Positions 6,543 to 14,943 of a DNA stretch of 26,124 nt are shown piece after piece. The notes beneath the pieces were generated by a model that was not told the DNA's origin, made no database searches, and saw nothing but the letters and a program-made list of their open reading frames with translations. The DNA is from a virus: positions 1 to 26,124 of the IMG/VR virus record IMGVR_UViG_3300033148_004030; one strand, written 5' to 3'. The translations under genes and the position numbers were made by a program. The number at the start of each line of letters is the position of its first letter. Within the stretch, counting starts at the first letter, position 1.

Positions 6543-8370
6543 GCTTTTTCTCGAGTGATTCTTCCAAAACCTGATCACAGAACCGCTGTTGTTCAACAGT
6601 TAGGGGCTTGCCTGACTTTTTCAGGTCAATCGCCTTCTGCACCCGATTTTGCAATTCCATATCTGCCTTAGCCATTTTCATTTCTTCATCATTCTCACGC
6701 ATCACCTTTCTAACCTTTGGTCGTTCACCTTGGGCTCGAATCACGGCAAGAGCCTTTTCCAACTCGTCAGAAAGACGCTCAATCATTTCATCACGTTTCG
6801 CCAGTTCCATATCAATCACATCGCCACCCAAGCCCTTAGTCACACCACGAGACCCAACAGTAGTGTGAATCTGCTGTGAAAAGTCATAAATCTCGCCGCA
6901 TCCCGGACACTGAATAGCAGACTTGGCAATATCACCTCGCTTAACCGCCTTCATTGCTTCTCTTATCGTAGTCCCACAATAGGGACAGCTATCACCTTCC
7001 TGATCCTCACTGTCCAGCGGTTCATCTTCCGGAGGAGAAATGAGATGTGTTTTCCGCTCATCAGGCCCACCTTCTTCACCCAAATCTTGATAGCCCTGCT
7101 CGCCCTGCCAACCAGCACCACCTTCCATTTCTTCTGGATAAGCAGCAAAAACATTACCTTCTTCATCTTCATAAACTTCCATGCCTTCGGGGATATCATC
7201 GTATTCGCCCTCATATTCTTCATAGGGCTCATACATGTCGTCGTATTCCCCTTCATATTCTTCATCTGCGGGATAATATTCATAACCACCTTCTTGATCA
7301 TCTTGATATGATTGCGGCATATCGTCGTTGATCATCTTTCTTTTCGCATCTCGAAGATTTTCAGATTCAACCGGATCATCATGAGGCTGTGTCGCCTCAT
7401 ATTCTTCATCATCCGGACTCTCATAAGCTGCCTTCAACAAAGCTTCTGCTTCCGCAATTCGACGTTTACGCATATTCATGGTTTGATTAACCTCACTAAG
7501 CAAACGCATTTTTTTGATTTCAAAACAAAACGGACAAGAACTACTATCGTGACTTTTCCCTAAAATCTTTGCTGCTTTTTGATGAACTTTAAACTTATCT
7601 TTTTCCTTCAAAGAAGAATTGGGTAATATATTCAAAACAGAATATGCGTGAATCTTATCGGGCATACAATAATATCTCTGTTTATACAATCCATCTTTTG
7701 TTCTGCGAACTTTTACCAATCCAAAAACTCTGTCTGGTAATCGTGCAACTTCTTCGTCTGTTAAGATCTTGCTTTTAAACACAGGAACCTTACTCTCAGC
7801 TGACACCATTTCTCTGTAAAGAGGATCATTATAATTCCCATCTCTCTTTACAACTTCAAACAAACATTCTGGATGTGCCGGTCTATCAACCAAAGAAACT
7901 TCATTTAAGACATACTTCTTAACTTTAGAAACAACCTTACCCAACGCTGGCACAAATTCCTTAATCCTTTTCAACGCCTTTCCACCAATACTAAACCCTT
8001 TATAAACTCCGCTTTTAACCTTTTTCCAAGCATCATCATCAATGACCTTGGCTACAACCCTGACCAATTTATTTTTAGGATCTAGTTCAATGTCTTCTAT
8101 AATCCCACTTGCTTTTTTATCATCGTGCATTTCGCGAAGATTCATCCATTTCTTAAAGTCGTTCACAGCTTCAACAGTAGCGTCCCATTCTACGATTTCA
8201 TTTTGATTATCTAAAGTTGCCTTAGTCACTACTCCCACAACCAATCTCTTATCATCATCTATCTTCGTGATAGCTGCATAATTAACTAGAGAATCAAACG
8301 CTCCATGATTTTCAACATGAAAAACTTTCTCCATCTTCTTATTGTTTCTCTTAATCATACGTCTTAACAT
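6535..8370 (-). CDS. Prohead protease (XkdF/U35-like) fused to acidic, zinc-ribbon and scaffold-like coiled-coil regions, 611 aa
   Basis: Residues ~25-175 match the XkdF-type prohead protease: VVGVVTKATLDNQNEIV, NLREMH with His82, KGFSIGG with Ser127 and LNEVSLVDRPAHPE (155-167), giving the His/Ser pair expected for this peptidase clan. Residues ~205-272 carry the LPDxxF...PDxxHxxxxLxxL...A..LG module often found behind such proteases. A CPFC pair follows (279-282). Residues ~315-440 are strongly acidic with a tandem EEYEGEYDD repeat (370-378, 384-392). A zinc ribbon follows (CPYC 462-465, CPGC 488-491), and residues ~518-611 form a charged coiled coil like a scaffold. It probably cleaves head proteins and helps assemble the prohead. 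ATG 8370 has an AGGAGAG site. Protease-scaffold fusions are known; the zinc ribbon within one is unusual. Confidence 0.85.
   Translation of the reverse strand: MLRRMIKRNNKKMEKVFHVENHGAFDSLVNYAAITKIDDDKRLVVGVVTKATLDNQNEIVEWDATVEAVNDFKKWMNLREMHDDKKASGIIEDIELDPKNKLVRVVAKVIDDDAWKKVKSGVYKGFSIGGKALKRIKEFVPALGKVVSKVKKYVLNEVSLVDRPAHPECLFEVVKRDGNYNDPLYREMVSAESKVPVFKSKILTDEEVARLPDRVFGLVKVRRTKDGLYKQRYYCMPDKIHAYSVLNILPNSSLKEKDKFKVHQKAAKILGKSHDSSSCPFCFEIKKMRLLSEVNQTMNMRKRRIAEAEALLKAAYESPDDEEYEATQPHDDPVESENLRDAKRKMINDDMPQSYQDDQEGGYEYYPADEEYEGEYDDMYEPYEEYEGEYDDIPEGMEVYEDEEGNVFAAYPEEMEGGAGWQGEQGYQDLGEEGGPDERKTHLISPPEDEPLDSEDQEGDSCPYCGTTIREAMKAVKRGDIAKSAIQCPGCGEIYDFSQQIHTTVGSRGVTKGLGGDVIDMELAKRDEMIERLSDELEKALAVIRAQGERPKVRKVMRENDEEMKMAKADMELQNRVQKAIDLKKSGKPLTVEQQRFCDQVLEESLEKKLS
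7195..7263 (-). repeat. Tandem in-gene repeat encoding EEYEGEYDD
   Basis: Two copies, 14 codons apart, of a segment encoding EEYEGEYDD followed by M or I inside the acidic region of the protease-scaffold gene. The copies are nearly identical in DNA (cgtattc-ccttcatattcttc type on the plus strand), pointing to a local duplication. Confidence 0.65.
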
Positions 8371-8381
8371 GATACTCTCTC

Positions 8382-9644
8382 CTATTCTTCCAATTTGTGT
8401 CGTTCTTCAATAAGTTGTGACCTTTTGTCCTCTAGCAATCTCTTAATGTCTTGTTCGTCATCATATTCATCCTCTGGGACATCTATCACATCCCTATACT
8501 TTCTTTCTGTGTCCAGCTTCAAATTATGATAGCCAAGTAGTTTATTTCGTTGTGCAACAATCTTTCTCCTCTTTTCTTCACTCAAGCCACTCAAGGCATC
8601 TGAATCTCGGACAATGCTGTCTATTTTATTTCTAACAACACGAGGAGAATCTCCCAACTTCGGCTTATTATAAGGTCTGACACGAAACTTATGATGACTA
8701 TACAAAAATGCAAGAAGTCCAGCAATGCCTCCAGCTATGAAAATGTCATTCAAAATTTTCTTCCATTTCCGCTTCACATAATCATAAGAATCACCAAACA
8801 ACCCTTTTCTTAAACCATTGATATAAATTCTTTTGGCAACGCTTCTCCCATTCTTCCGTCTCATTCGCCTATAACCTAGTATCCCACCGCCAACAATGCC
8901 CCCGCCAGCCAAGCCCCCACCGGCAAATTGCAATCGAGGAATATCTATGTTACGAAAATCCTCAGCGGCTTGAGCTATGCCTCTAACTCTGCCCATCCTA
9001 TAAGCACTCAATTGGCTTGGCAAATCGGTGGGCTTAACAGCAATCATCTCTCTCCTAATATCGCCAAACTTAATTCTTGGCGAACCAAGTTGCTCATTCA
9101 ACAAACGCGCCTGATACCATTTCAGCTTTTTACCACGAGCCCTTGTTCTCAAAGCTCTTTTAACTCCAAACCAAAGTCTATTTCTTTGAGGTGTAGCATG
9201 AACAGCATAGCTTCCATAGGGCAATTTCTTTGGCAATCCCTTTGGATTCATAACTAAGCGAAAGATCTGCCTGGCTTGTTTTCTTGGAAGATTATAACTA
9301 CCAGTCTTATAATATGTCCCAAACACCCTCTTATGTGTAGGACTTCCAGTCAAAACAGCCATCAAAGATGTCGGAGCCAACCATCCTCTTGACCTAACTC
9401 GCCTCTTCTCCCCAGGGATCACTGTTCCATGTACTCCCAACCACATTCTCCTCAATTCTTTGCGAGTTGGAGTAGCAACAATTTTAGGAACATATCTAAC
9501 GTTACGTTTAGCTCTAGCGTATATCCTTCTGCGTGCCAATGCTGATGGAGACCAAGGCTTGATCCACTGTCTGTAAGCTTCCTTAGCTGCATCTCTAAGA
9601 AATCCCTTTTGTATCATCAGATTGGTTATCAAATCATTTGACAT
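8382..9644 (-). CDS. Arg/Lys-rich protein with two Gly-rich hydrophobic segments, 420 aa
   Basis: Not matched to a named family. The first ~235 residues are very basic (SALARRRIYARAKRNVRYV and similar runs). Two hydrophobic segments follow: FAGGGLAGGGIVGGGILGYRR (about 240-260), extraordinarily glycine-rich, and IFIAGGIAGLLAFLYSHH (about 301-318), a good transmembrane candidate. The last ~90 residues switch to mixed-charge helix ending in ERHKLEE. It belongs to a set of similar basic proteins around the portal gene. The ATG at 9644 is preceded by a GGGTGA site; an in-frame GTG at 9653 is less likely. The stop lies 11 bases before the protease start. A virion-internal or membrane-inserting role is inferred from charge, segments and position. 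Confidence 0.75.
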   Translation of the reverse strand: MSNDLITNLMIQKGFLRDAAKEAYRQWIKPWSPSALARRRIYARAKRNVRYVPKIVATPTRKELRRMWLGVHGTVIPGEKRRVRSRGWLAPTSLMAVLTGSPTHKRVFGTYYKTGSYNLPRKQARQIFRLVMNPKGLPKKLPYGSYAVHATPQRNRLWFGVKRALRTRARGKKLKWYQARLLNEQLGSPRIKFGDIRREMIAVKPTDLPSQLSAYRMGRVRGIAQAAEDFRNIDIPRLQFAGGGLAGGGIVGGGILGYRRMRRKNGRSVAKRIYINGLRKGLFGDSYDYVKRKWKKILNDIFIAGGIAGLLAFLYSHHKFRVRPYNKPKLGDSPRVVRNKIDSIVRDSDALSGLSEEKRRKIVAQRNKLLGYHNLKLDTERKYRDVIDVPEDEYDDEQDIKRLLEDKRSQLIEERHKLEE

Positions 9645-9685
9645 TTGGTTCACCCGCTAATTATACAAGGCAACTCTGTAGATAA

Positions 9686-9904
9686 TTACGCAATACGCTT
9701 TCCATTCTTATCGAACTGCACACCGACCGGTATAGAGATTTTTACTCTGGGATGATCAGCCTTGGACAACTTTTCCACCACCGGTTTAGTTCCTTTGCAT
9801 TCAAAAATAGACCCATCATCATGCAAAACATTAAAAGTGTTGTCTCCAGTTCTTTCTATCTTTTCTGCATTAGAATCAAACTTCCTATCAAACTTTTCAG
9901 CCAT
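9686..9904 (-). CDS. Small hypothetical protein, 72 aa
   Basis: Not recognised. The product (MAEKFDRKFDSNAEKIERTG...) is charged and probably beta-rich in its second half (FNVLHDDGSIFECKG, VKISIPVGVQFDKNGKRIA), with one cysteine and no membrane segment. ATG 9904 has a GGAG site 9 bases upstream. An earlier in-frame ATG at 9925 overlaps the upstream stop as ATGA but lacks a ribosome-binding site; it would add seven residues. Position between a membrane-anchored protein and a basic virion-type protein suggests a small head component, but this is only context. Confidence 0.7.
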   Translation of the reverse strand: MAEKFDRKFDSNAEKIERTGDNTFNVLHDDGSIFECKGTKPVVEKLSKADHPRVKISIPVGVQFDKNGKRIA

Positions 9905-9921
9905 AGCTTGTTCTCCATCCG

Positions 9922-10320
9922 TCATTTAGTTCGTATATAATGTTCAAGTAGTGCGGCGATTATCCACAACAACAACGGAATTCCTAAGCATATACAAACC
10001 CCTCTAAAAAACATCTTCTGTATACGTTCTACTGCCAACTTCAAAGCACTGCATCCCTCAAATTCTGGACTTCGTATGTGCTTATACATCTTGTTGACTT
10101 CCTTTAAGACTCTGTCTGTTTCATCCAAATGAATTGCGATAGTCATGATTCCCAACATTTCCTTTGAGATATTTAAACTTTGTAAGGTGTCAACGGCAAC
10201 TCTAGAAGTAGCTTCATCGCCATTGTCAACTTCTTCCAACAGATTCTTAACTTCTCTATTTGAAGGAAGATTCCCAATTAATTTTGTTATGGCACTTGAT
10301 GAACGAAATGGAGTTGACAT
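9922..10320 (-). CDS. Small C-terminally membrane-anchored protein, 132 aa
   Basis: Not recognised. Residues 1-100 are soluble and helical (ITKLIGNLPSNREVKNLLEE, then LKEVNKMYKHIRS), and the C-terminus has one strong hydrophobic helix (FRGVCICLGIPLLLWIIAALL) followed by a short basic tail. ATG 10320 has an AAGGAA site 8 bases upstream and begins MSTPFRSS; the longer in-frame reading from 10389 would run inside the preceding gene and is rejected. The topology, a tail-anchored helix bundle, would suit a protein that meets the host membrane late in infection or during ejection; no function is claimed. Confidence 0.72.
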   Translation of the reverse strand: MSTPFRSSSAITKLIGNLPSNREVKNLLEEVDNGDEATSRVAVDTLQSLNISKEMLGIMTIAIHLDETDRVLKEVNKMYKHIRSPEFEGCSALKLAVERIQKMFFRGVCICLGIPLLLWIIAALLEHYIRTK

Positions 10321-10333
10321 ATAAAAATTCCTT

Positions 10334-12748
10334 TTACAAAACTCGCTTACCTGTAGATGTAACAACAATGTTATCTGAATCTGTATCATCTCTGTTCAAG
10401 TCAGCAACCTCACTTCTCTTGACTCTGGCTCTTGATAAATACAAGCCTGCTCCATCACTATATGCTGCTTTTCTATCAACAACATAAACACCATGATAAC
10501 CTTTATCAAACAATTGCCTGATCACCTTCTTTTTATTCTTGACTATTCCGGGCACTTTCTTTAAAAAGGGAACATTGGGAACTGTCTTCGAAAGCAGCTT
10601 CATTCTAGTAGTATACGGCAAAGACCTGACATCGTTTCCCTCAGCAGACAAGATATCATGAACAAGAAAAACCGGCTTTCCAGCCTTACTCTGGATAATT
10701 CTAGAATGATGCGAATCCGAGCTGAGAACAGCGTTGCTAATCATAGGAGAATGAACAAAAGCTTCTACTTCTAAAACAGTTCCAGGAGCACCTAAGTGCA
10801 AATCTCTGATATAAGGAAAATTATCAGTCTTCTCAGCATAGCCTTTTCTTTTCTTATTTGACGATTCTGTTCTTGTAAGTATTCTGTTCTCATGGCTCCC
10901 AATATACAGCAACACTTTGGGGCCACCAATTCTTGGCTTAATGGCATACCTTGTACTTGTCAACATTCTTTTCTTAGGCTTCATTCTATAATCTTTCATC
11001 CTGTACTGCCCGCTGAATTCTTTCTTTCTCACACGCTGGACCACCCATTTTCCTTTAAACTTCTTCATGCCATAAGAACCCTTGCTAGGTCCAGTCAATA
11101 TGTCAAAGATAATCGAATTGTCGTCAAAGCGTTTAATTTCAATCGGTCCCGCTTCTCTGACCTGAACCAAACCCTTCCCGTAACCTGATTTGATCTCACC
11201 AGAAAAATTCATATAAGCAGCAGAATGAGTTGGTTGAGTGATAGCCAATCTCTTTTGTCCGGCTTTAGGCAATCCCTTTGGAATCACCCAAGATAGAGCT
11301 TTTTTTCCAACCTGTATGCGAAAATCATAATGTCTTCCGGCTCTCTCAGCATTGTGTTCCTGGATAGCATAGCGCGTCAGGACGGGTCTGAGCGGTTTTA
11401 AAGCACCTACCCTTAGCTTAGGGGCGGGCAATGCTTTTGGGCGCTCTGAGGACAAAAGCTGACTCACATGCGGCCTATGCCTGCGTACCCCCGCCTTTGG
11501 TATTGGTACACGCTTGCCGCTTTTTGTTGTGACCCAACGTTCAATTTCCTCTGGCCTTAAGTATCTCTTTTCAATTTCGCGATACATTTTTTCATCTCCA
11601 GCTTCTAATTCAGCGTGCGCAATTCTATTAAATTCTGATTCGTCACCAAGAACGCGAAAGCTAACTTCTTCTCCCTTATAAGCAAACCCACTCTGAGGAA
11701 AGCCATCAAGTAGAACAACCGCCTTCAACTGATTAGGACTTCGTTTGTTCGAACTAAATTCTCCAAAAGTAATGACTTGTCTCACTGCTCTGAAAGGAGT
11801 TCCATTCTGTTGCAACACACCCTTCAAAGCATCTTCAAACTTAGAAGCCAACAAAGCACGCTGATTGGTCGTTTGCAAGTCTACAGGAACCAAATCTGTC
11901 AATTCTCTTTTTTCTCCATTCATCTCCACAGTTGCCTTCTTGACTTCTTTCGAAGAAATCAACTTATAGTCTGTATCAATGACCTCCTGGAAATATCTAC
12001 TTCTTTCTGGAAGCAAGTTCTCAAAAAACTGTGGATCAATGACATACATTGCAAATGACTCCGCAAAACATTCCTTTGGCGAAATAAGTTCTTGCTGATC
12101 AATGAATTTAATACCATTCGGCACCAAATATTCTGACTGAACAACTTCACCAGTTATTGTAGAAATTTGTGGCCTCCAAAATCCCACAATTGGATCTGGA
12201 CTTTTGACAAACGTAGGAATCACTCCCTTAAACTTACTCTTTTCATCGTCTGAAAGCCAGTGATGCCAAAGCATATGACCATATTCATGTACACACGTTT
12301 TGTGAAATTCAGGAATCAGCTTATTTCCAAATCTAACAACTCCAAATCGTCTATAAAAGTCGGGAACAAATCGCATTGAATTCCTGACTCTGTTATAAGA
12401 AGCATGGCCCTGTCCTTCTTTAAAATCAAAAGAAGTTACAAGCTCATGATTCAAGCGATAACGTACATAAACTCTAGCAATCATTTTCAAGATTTCATGA
12501 TTAATTCTGCCAGTTGACTTTCTTGTAATGTCATCTAGAGCTGTGATATAACGTTCCAAAGCATCCTTTTCATTGTTACCATCAACCCAAACATAATTTT
12601 CTCCATCAACCACACGCCACATCTTTGTGATCTTTGGTATAACAGCATCAACATTGGGATAAGATTGAACACTAGTTATGTATTTCCAATAGTCTGGATT
12701 GAAACGAGTGATAGCTTTCTCAACGGTAATTGCGTTTTTCAATTCCAT
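10334..12748 (-). CDS. Zincin-like peptidase fused to LigD-type 3'-phosphoesterase and a degenerate ligase-like domain, 804 aa
   Basis: Residues ~85-270: metallopeptidase-like domain with HEYGH (154-158) and a downstream ECFAESFAMY (226-235) giving a plausible Glu zinc ligand. Residues ~459-575: resembles the DNA ligase D 3'-phosphoesterase domain, with RYAIQEHNAERAGRHYDFR, W487-PKG, KRLAI and THSAAYMNFSGEI. His465, Asp475, Arg477 and His508 are in the places of the LigD catalytic His/Asp/Arg/His, though two extra residues lie between the first His and Asp. Residues ~600-780 follow the ATP-dependent ligase motif order in eroded form: RIGG for KxDG, LEVE for LDGE, VHDIL, GYHGVYVV, then RARVK. 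PE before ligase is also the order in Pseudomonas LigD. ATG 12748 has an AAGG site; a TTG at 12796 overlaps the portal gene and is rejected. Directly follows portal, so probably a virion protein. Confidence 0.82.
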   Translation of the reverse strand: MELKNAITVEKAITRFNPDYWKYITSVQSYPNVDAVIPKITKMWRVVDGENYVWVDGNNEKDALERYITALDDITRKSTGRINHEILKMIARVYVRYRLNHELVTSFDFKEGQGHASYNRVRNSMRFVPDFYRRFGVVRFGNKLIPEFHKTCVHEYGHMLWHHWLSDDEKSKFKGVIPTFVKSPDPIVGFWRPQISTITGEVVQSEYLVPNGIKFIDQQELISPKECFAESFAMYVIDPQFFENLLPERSRYFQEVIDTDYKLISSKEVKKATVEMNGEKRELTDLVPVDLQTTNQRALLASKFEDALKGVLQQNGTPFRAVRQVITFGEFSSNKRSPNQLKAVVLLDGFPQSGFAYKGEEVSFRVLGDESEFNRIAHAELEAGDEKMYREIEKRYLRPEEIERWVTTKSGKRVPIPKAGVRRHRPHVSQLLSSERPKALPAPKLRVGALKPLRPVLTRYAIQEHNAERAGRHYDFRIQVGKKALSWVIPKGLPKAGQKRLAITQPTHSAAYMNFSGEIKSGYGKGLVQVREAGPIEIKRFDDNSIIFDILTGPSKGSYGMKKFKGKWVVQRVRKKEFSGQYRMKDYRMKPKKRMLTSTRYAIKPRIGGPKVLLYIGSHENRILTRTESSNKKRKGYAEKTDNFPYIRDLHLGAPGTVLEVEAFVHSPMISNAVLSSDSHHSRIIQSKAGKPVFLVHDILSAEGNDVRSLPYTTRMKLLSKTVPNVPFLKKVPGIVKNKKKVIRQLFDKGYHGVYVVDRKAAYSDGAGLYLSRARVKRSEVADLNRDDTDSDNIVVTSTGKRVL

Positions 12749-12752
12749 CTCA

Positions 12753-14942
12753 TCATCCCTTAGTGTATGGTCTGATGATTCTAATTGTTCGTCCAATGAC
12801 CGGACCAGTCCTAGGATTACGACTAAAGATGTTCGCCGCTCTACTCACAAGACCTCTTCCACCAGAAGAAATAGCCGCTACCAGCAAAGCAGTAGGAATC
12901 GCCATATATGCCGCATTTCTTCCTAACTGATAGCGTGCATTGTGCATGATTCTTCTATCTGTCCCAGTTTGATCGGCAATTCCAGTAACAATGGCATCAG
13001 TCAAAACTTCCTTAGAAACATTCAACTGTCTTCGAAGTCGGTCAAGTTTTTCCTGTTCTTTATTTTTTAGAGGCTCAAACCTGATTTGACTAGGAAGTTG
13101 ACCATAATACTTCTGAATAAGGTTATCAAATTCATCATTCTTGTGATCAATGGTGATAATGGTATCTTCACCATTCTTTTTCAAATTATCTACAACCCCA
13201 TTCATAACGCGCCGCAATTCGGCAGGACCTCCAGTTGTCTGAACGTTCATACGTTGCGAAACTGAATTTTGTGCTTGCAAAGCACGAGGAGATTGTTGCT
13301 GTTGTAAACCATTAGCACCACTCTCTGTCTCGCCAGTTTCTTCCCCTTCAACCAACATCTTTTCTGCTATGTCATCAGCCATTTCAATGGGAACCTGACC
13401 ATTAGGAGTAGTGGTCCAAATGACATCTCCACCTTCTTTAGGACGCATCTTAAGTTTCTTTCTTCTATCGTTGATTGAAATAACACCAGCACTCAAATCT
13501 TGGATATCAACCATTGCTTCTTGAGCCTTATCTAAAGGAGTGTCGGTGACATATTTGAACTGAACATCATCATACCCATAAGCTCTCTGAATGATTTCTT
13601 CATTCACATGACTTTGTATAAGTTCGAGCAAAGCCTTCAAGCCACGATCTTGCGAAATGCGATATTGAACTTCTGAAGTCGTCCTATGCAAGTCCATCGT
13701 GAAACCAATATCTTGTGGAGAAATCTGAAAGCAAGCAGATTTTATCGAAAGTGACCATTTCAGGTACTCAAACATCTGCATATCTTTAGAGCTATAAGGC
13801 CGCAAGGGAATATAGCTAGCACCCTTAGAACCACTGATAAACATCAACTTATGAAGACCACCTTTTCTTTGAATCTCTTGATCCCAATATCTAGCGAATG
13901 TTCTTCGTTGATTCGGTGTGACGCTTTCCCCTAAATCCATAATGCCAGGAGGTACATTGCTATATTTGAAAAATTCCATGTTATAGTTGTCTACAAACAA
14001 CGTTGTTGTGATGATGAAAGCAGCGATTTCACATGGAGAAAAACCATAACAATCATGCTGAGGATTAGCCATAATATAAATCATTTCATCATCTGTAAAT
14101 TCAGCCATTTCCTTTCCATCTTTCATCCAGCAATAAGCTTTGTCTGGAGGTTCTGGAACAGAACCATCCTCAGCACGCATCACCACAATTTCGTTTCCTG
14201 GACGGACATACAACTCTGCAACAGGGTTAGACTCATCACGACTTTTGTTTTTAATGATAACGCCAGCGTCATAAAGTAGAATATCATCAAGAACACGAGG
14301 AATGAATGAATTCCATGTAGGACTCTCTCTACATGGTCTCTTGAAGATTTTAACTTTCTTAGCTTTTTCGTCTGCTTCAAATCTAATGTAACTGATGGCA
14401 TTTTCAAAGACCCATCTGATTTGAGCTTTTTTATCAGCACGGGTGTTCATCGAATTGTTCATAATCCCAACAATTCGATCATGAATCCCCGCAGCCAATT
14501 TCGAGTCTATGTTTGAAGGAATCTTATCATCACCAAATCCTTTGATGCCCCAGTTATTAATTGAAGATTTGACATTGTTATGCCACTGATCTAGAGAAGC
14601 TTCAATTTCATCTGTATTCCTGGTGATAGACCATTGAGCCCTAGAAATTTGATCTCTCCTAGCCTTTCTGATCGCCCAAGTGATTGGATCACTATCACCA
14701 AGCATTTTTATCTGTCTCAAAGAGATTGGTCTCCCCGCCCTTTTCTTTTTGCGAGAACTGACACTGCCTGATTCAATCATCGCAGCATCAGCCGCATAAT
14801 CACCTCTTCGACGATAAGGAACTTCTAACCGTATGTCACCATTGTTGATAGATTTAACCAAAGACTGAACTGGCATCGAAATTTTGTCAATCAATTCCAT
14901 AGAACTGTCAACCAGCCGTTTAGCCAGATCATTTAATATCAT
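12753..14942 (-). CDS. Portal protein with an extended hydrophobic C-terminus, 729 aa
   Basis: Recognised as a portal (head-tail connector dodecamer) from the order of conserved segments: SDPITWAIRKARRDQISRAQW near 85-105, a wing/stem region with DDILLYDAGVII (about 219-230), MIYIMANPQHDCYGFSPCEIA (about 295-315), the LHRTTSEVQYRISQDRG clip region, and a ISINDRRKKLKM segment typical of phage portals. It lies upstream of the protease and capsid genes as in many HK97-type phages. The C-terminus is unusual: after a Gln-rich linker it ends with a Gly/Ala hydrophobic stretch (YMAIPTALLVAAISS, about 679-693) and a basic tail, like the neighbouring basic proteins. ATG 14942 is two bases after the upstream stop and has a GAGGTGG site. 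Confidence 0.88.
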   Translation of the reverse strand: MILNDLAKRLVDSSMELIDKISMPVQSLVKSINNGDIRLEVPYRRRGDYAADAAMIESGSVSSRKKKRAGRPISLRQIKMLGDSDPITWAIRKARRDQISRAQWSITRNTDEIEASLDQWHNNVKSSINNWGIKGFGDDKIPSNIDSKLAAGIHDRIVGIMNNSMNTRADKKAQIRWVFENAISYIRFEADEKAKKVKIFKRPCRESPTWNSFIPRVLDDILLYDAGVIIKNKSRDESNPVAELYVRPGNEIVVMRAEDGSVPEPPDKAYCWMKDGKEMAEFTDDEMIYIMANPQHDCYGFSPCEIAAFIITTTLFVDNYNMEFFKYSNVPPGIMDLGESVTPNQRRTFARYWDQEIQRKGGLHKLMFISGSKGASYIPLRPYSSKDMQMFEYLKWSLSIKSACFQISPQDIGFTMDLHRTTSEVQYRISQDRGLKALLELIQSHVNEEIIQRAYGYDDVQFKYVTDTPLDKAQEAMVDIQDLSAGVISINDRRKKLKMRPKEGGDVIWTTTPNGQVPIEMADDIAEKMLVEGEETGETESGANGLQQQQSPRALQAQNSVSQRMNVQTTGGPAELRRVMNGVVDNLKKNGEDTIITIDHKNDEFDNLIQKYYGQLPSQIRFEPLKNKEQEKLDRLRRQLNVSKEVLTDAIVTGIADQTGTDRRIMHNARYQLGRNAAYMAIPTALLVAAISSGGRGLVSRAANIFSRNPRTGPVIGRTIRIIRPYTKG

Positions 14943-14943
14943 C

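Noticed and set aside
9658-9688. Inverted repeat TAATTAT / ATAATTA between two small genes
   Set aside because: Only 7 AT-only base pairs with a 17-base loop and no T-run; expected by chance in this composition.
10334-12748. Calling the 804-aa protein an active DNA ligase
   Set aside because: The lysine nucleophile motif KxDG is replaced by RIGG and the LDGE motif by LEVE, so adenylation is not supported.
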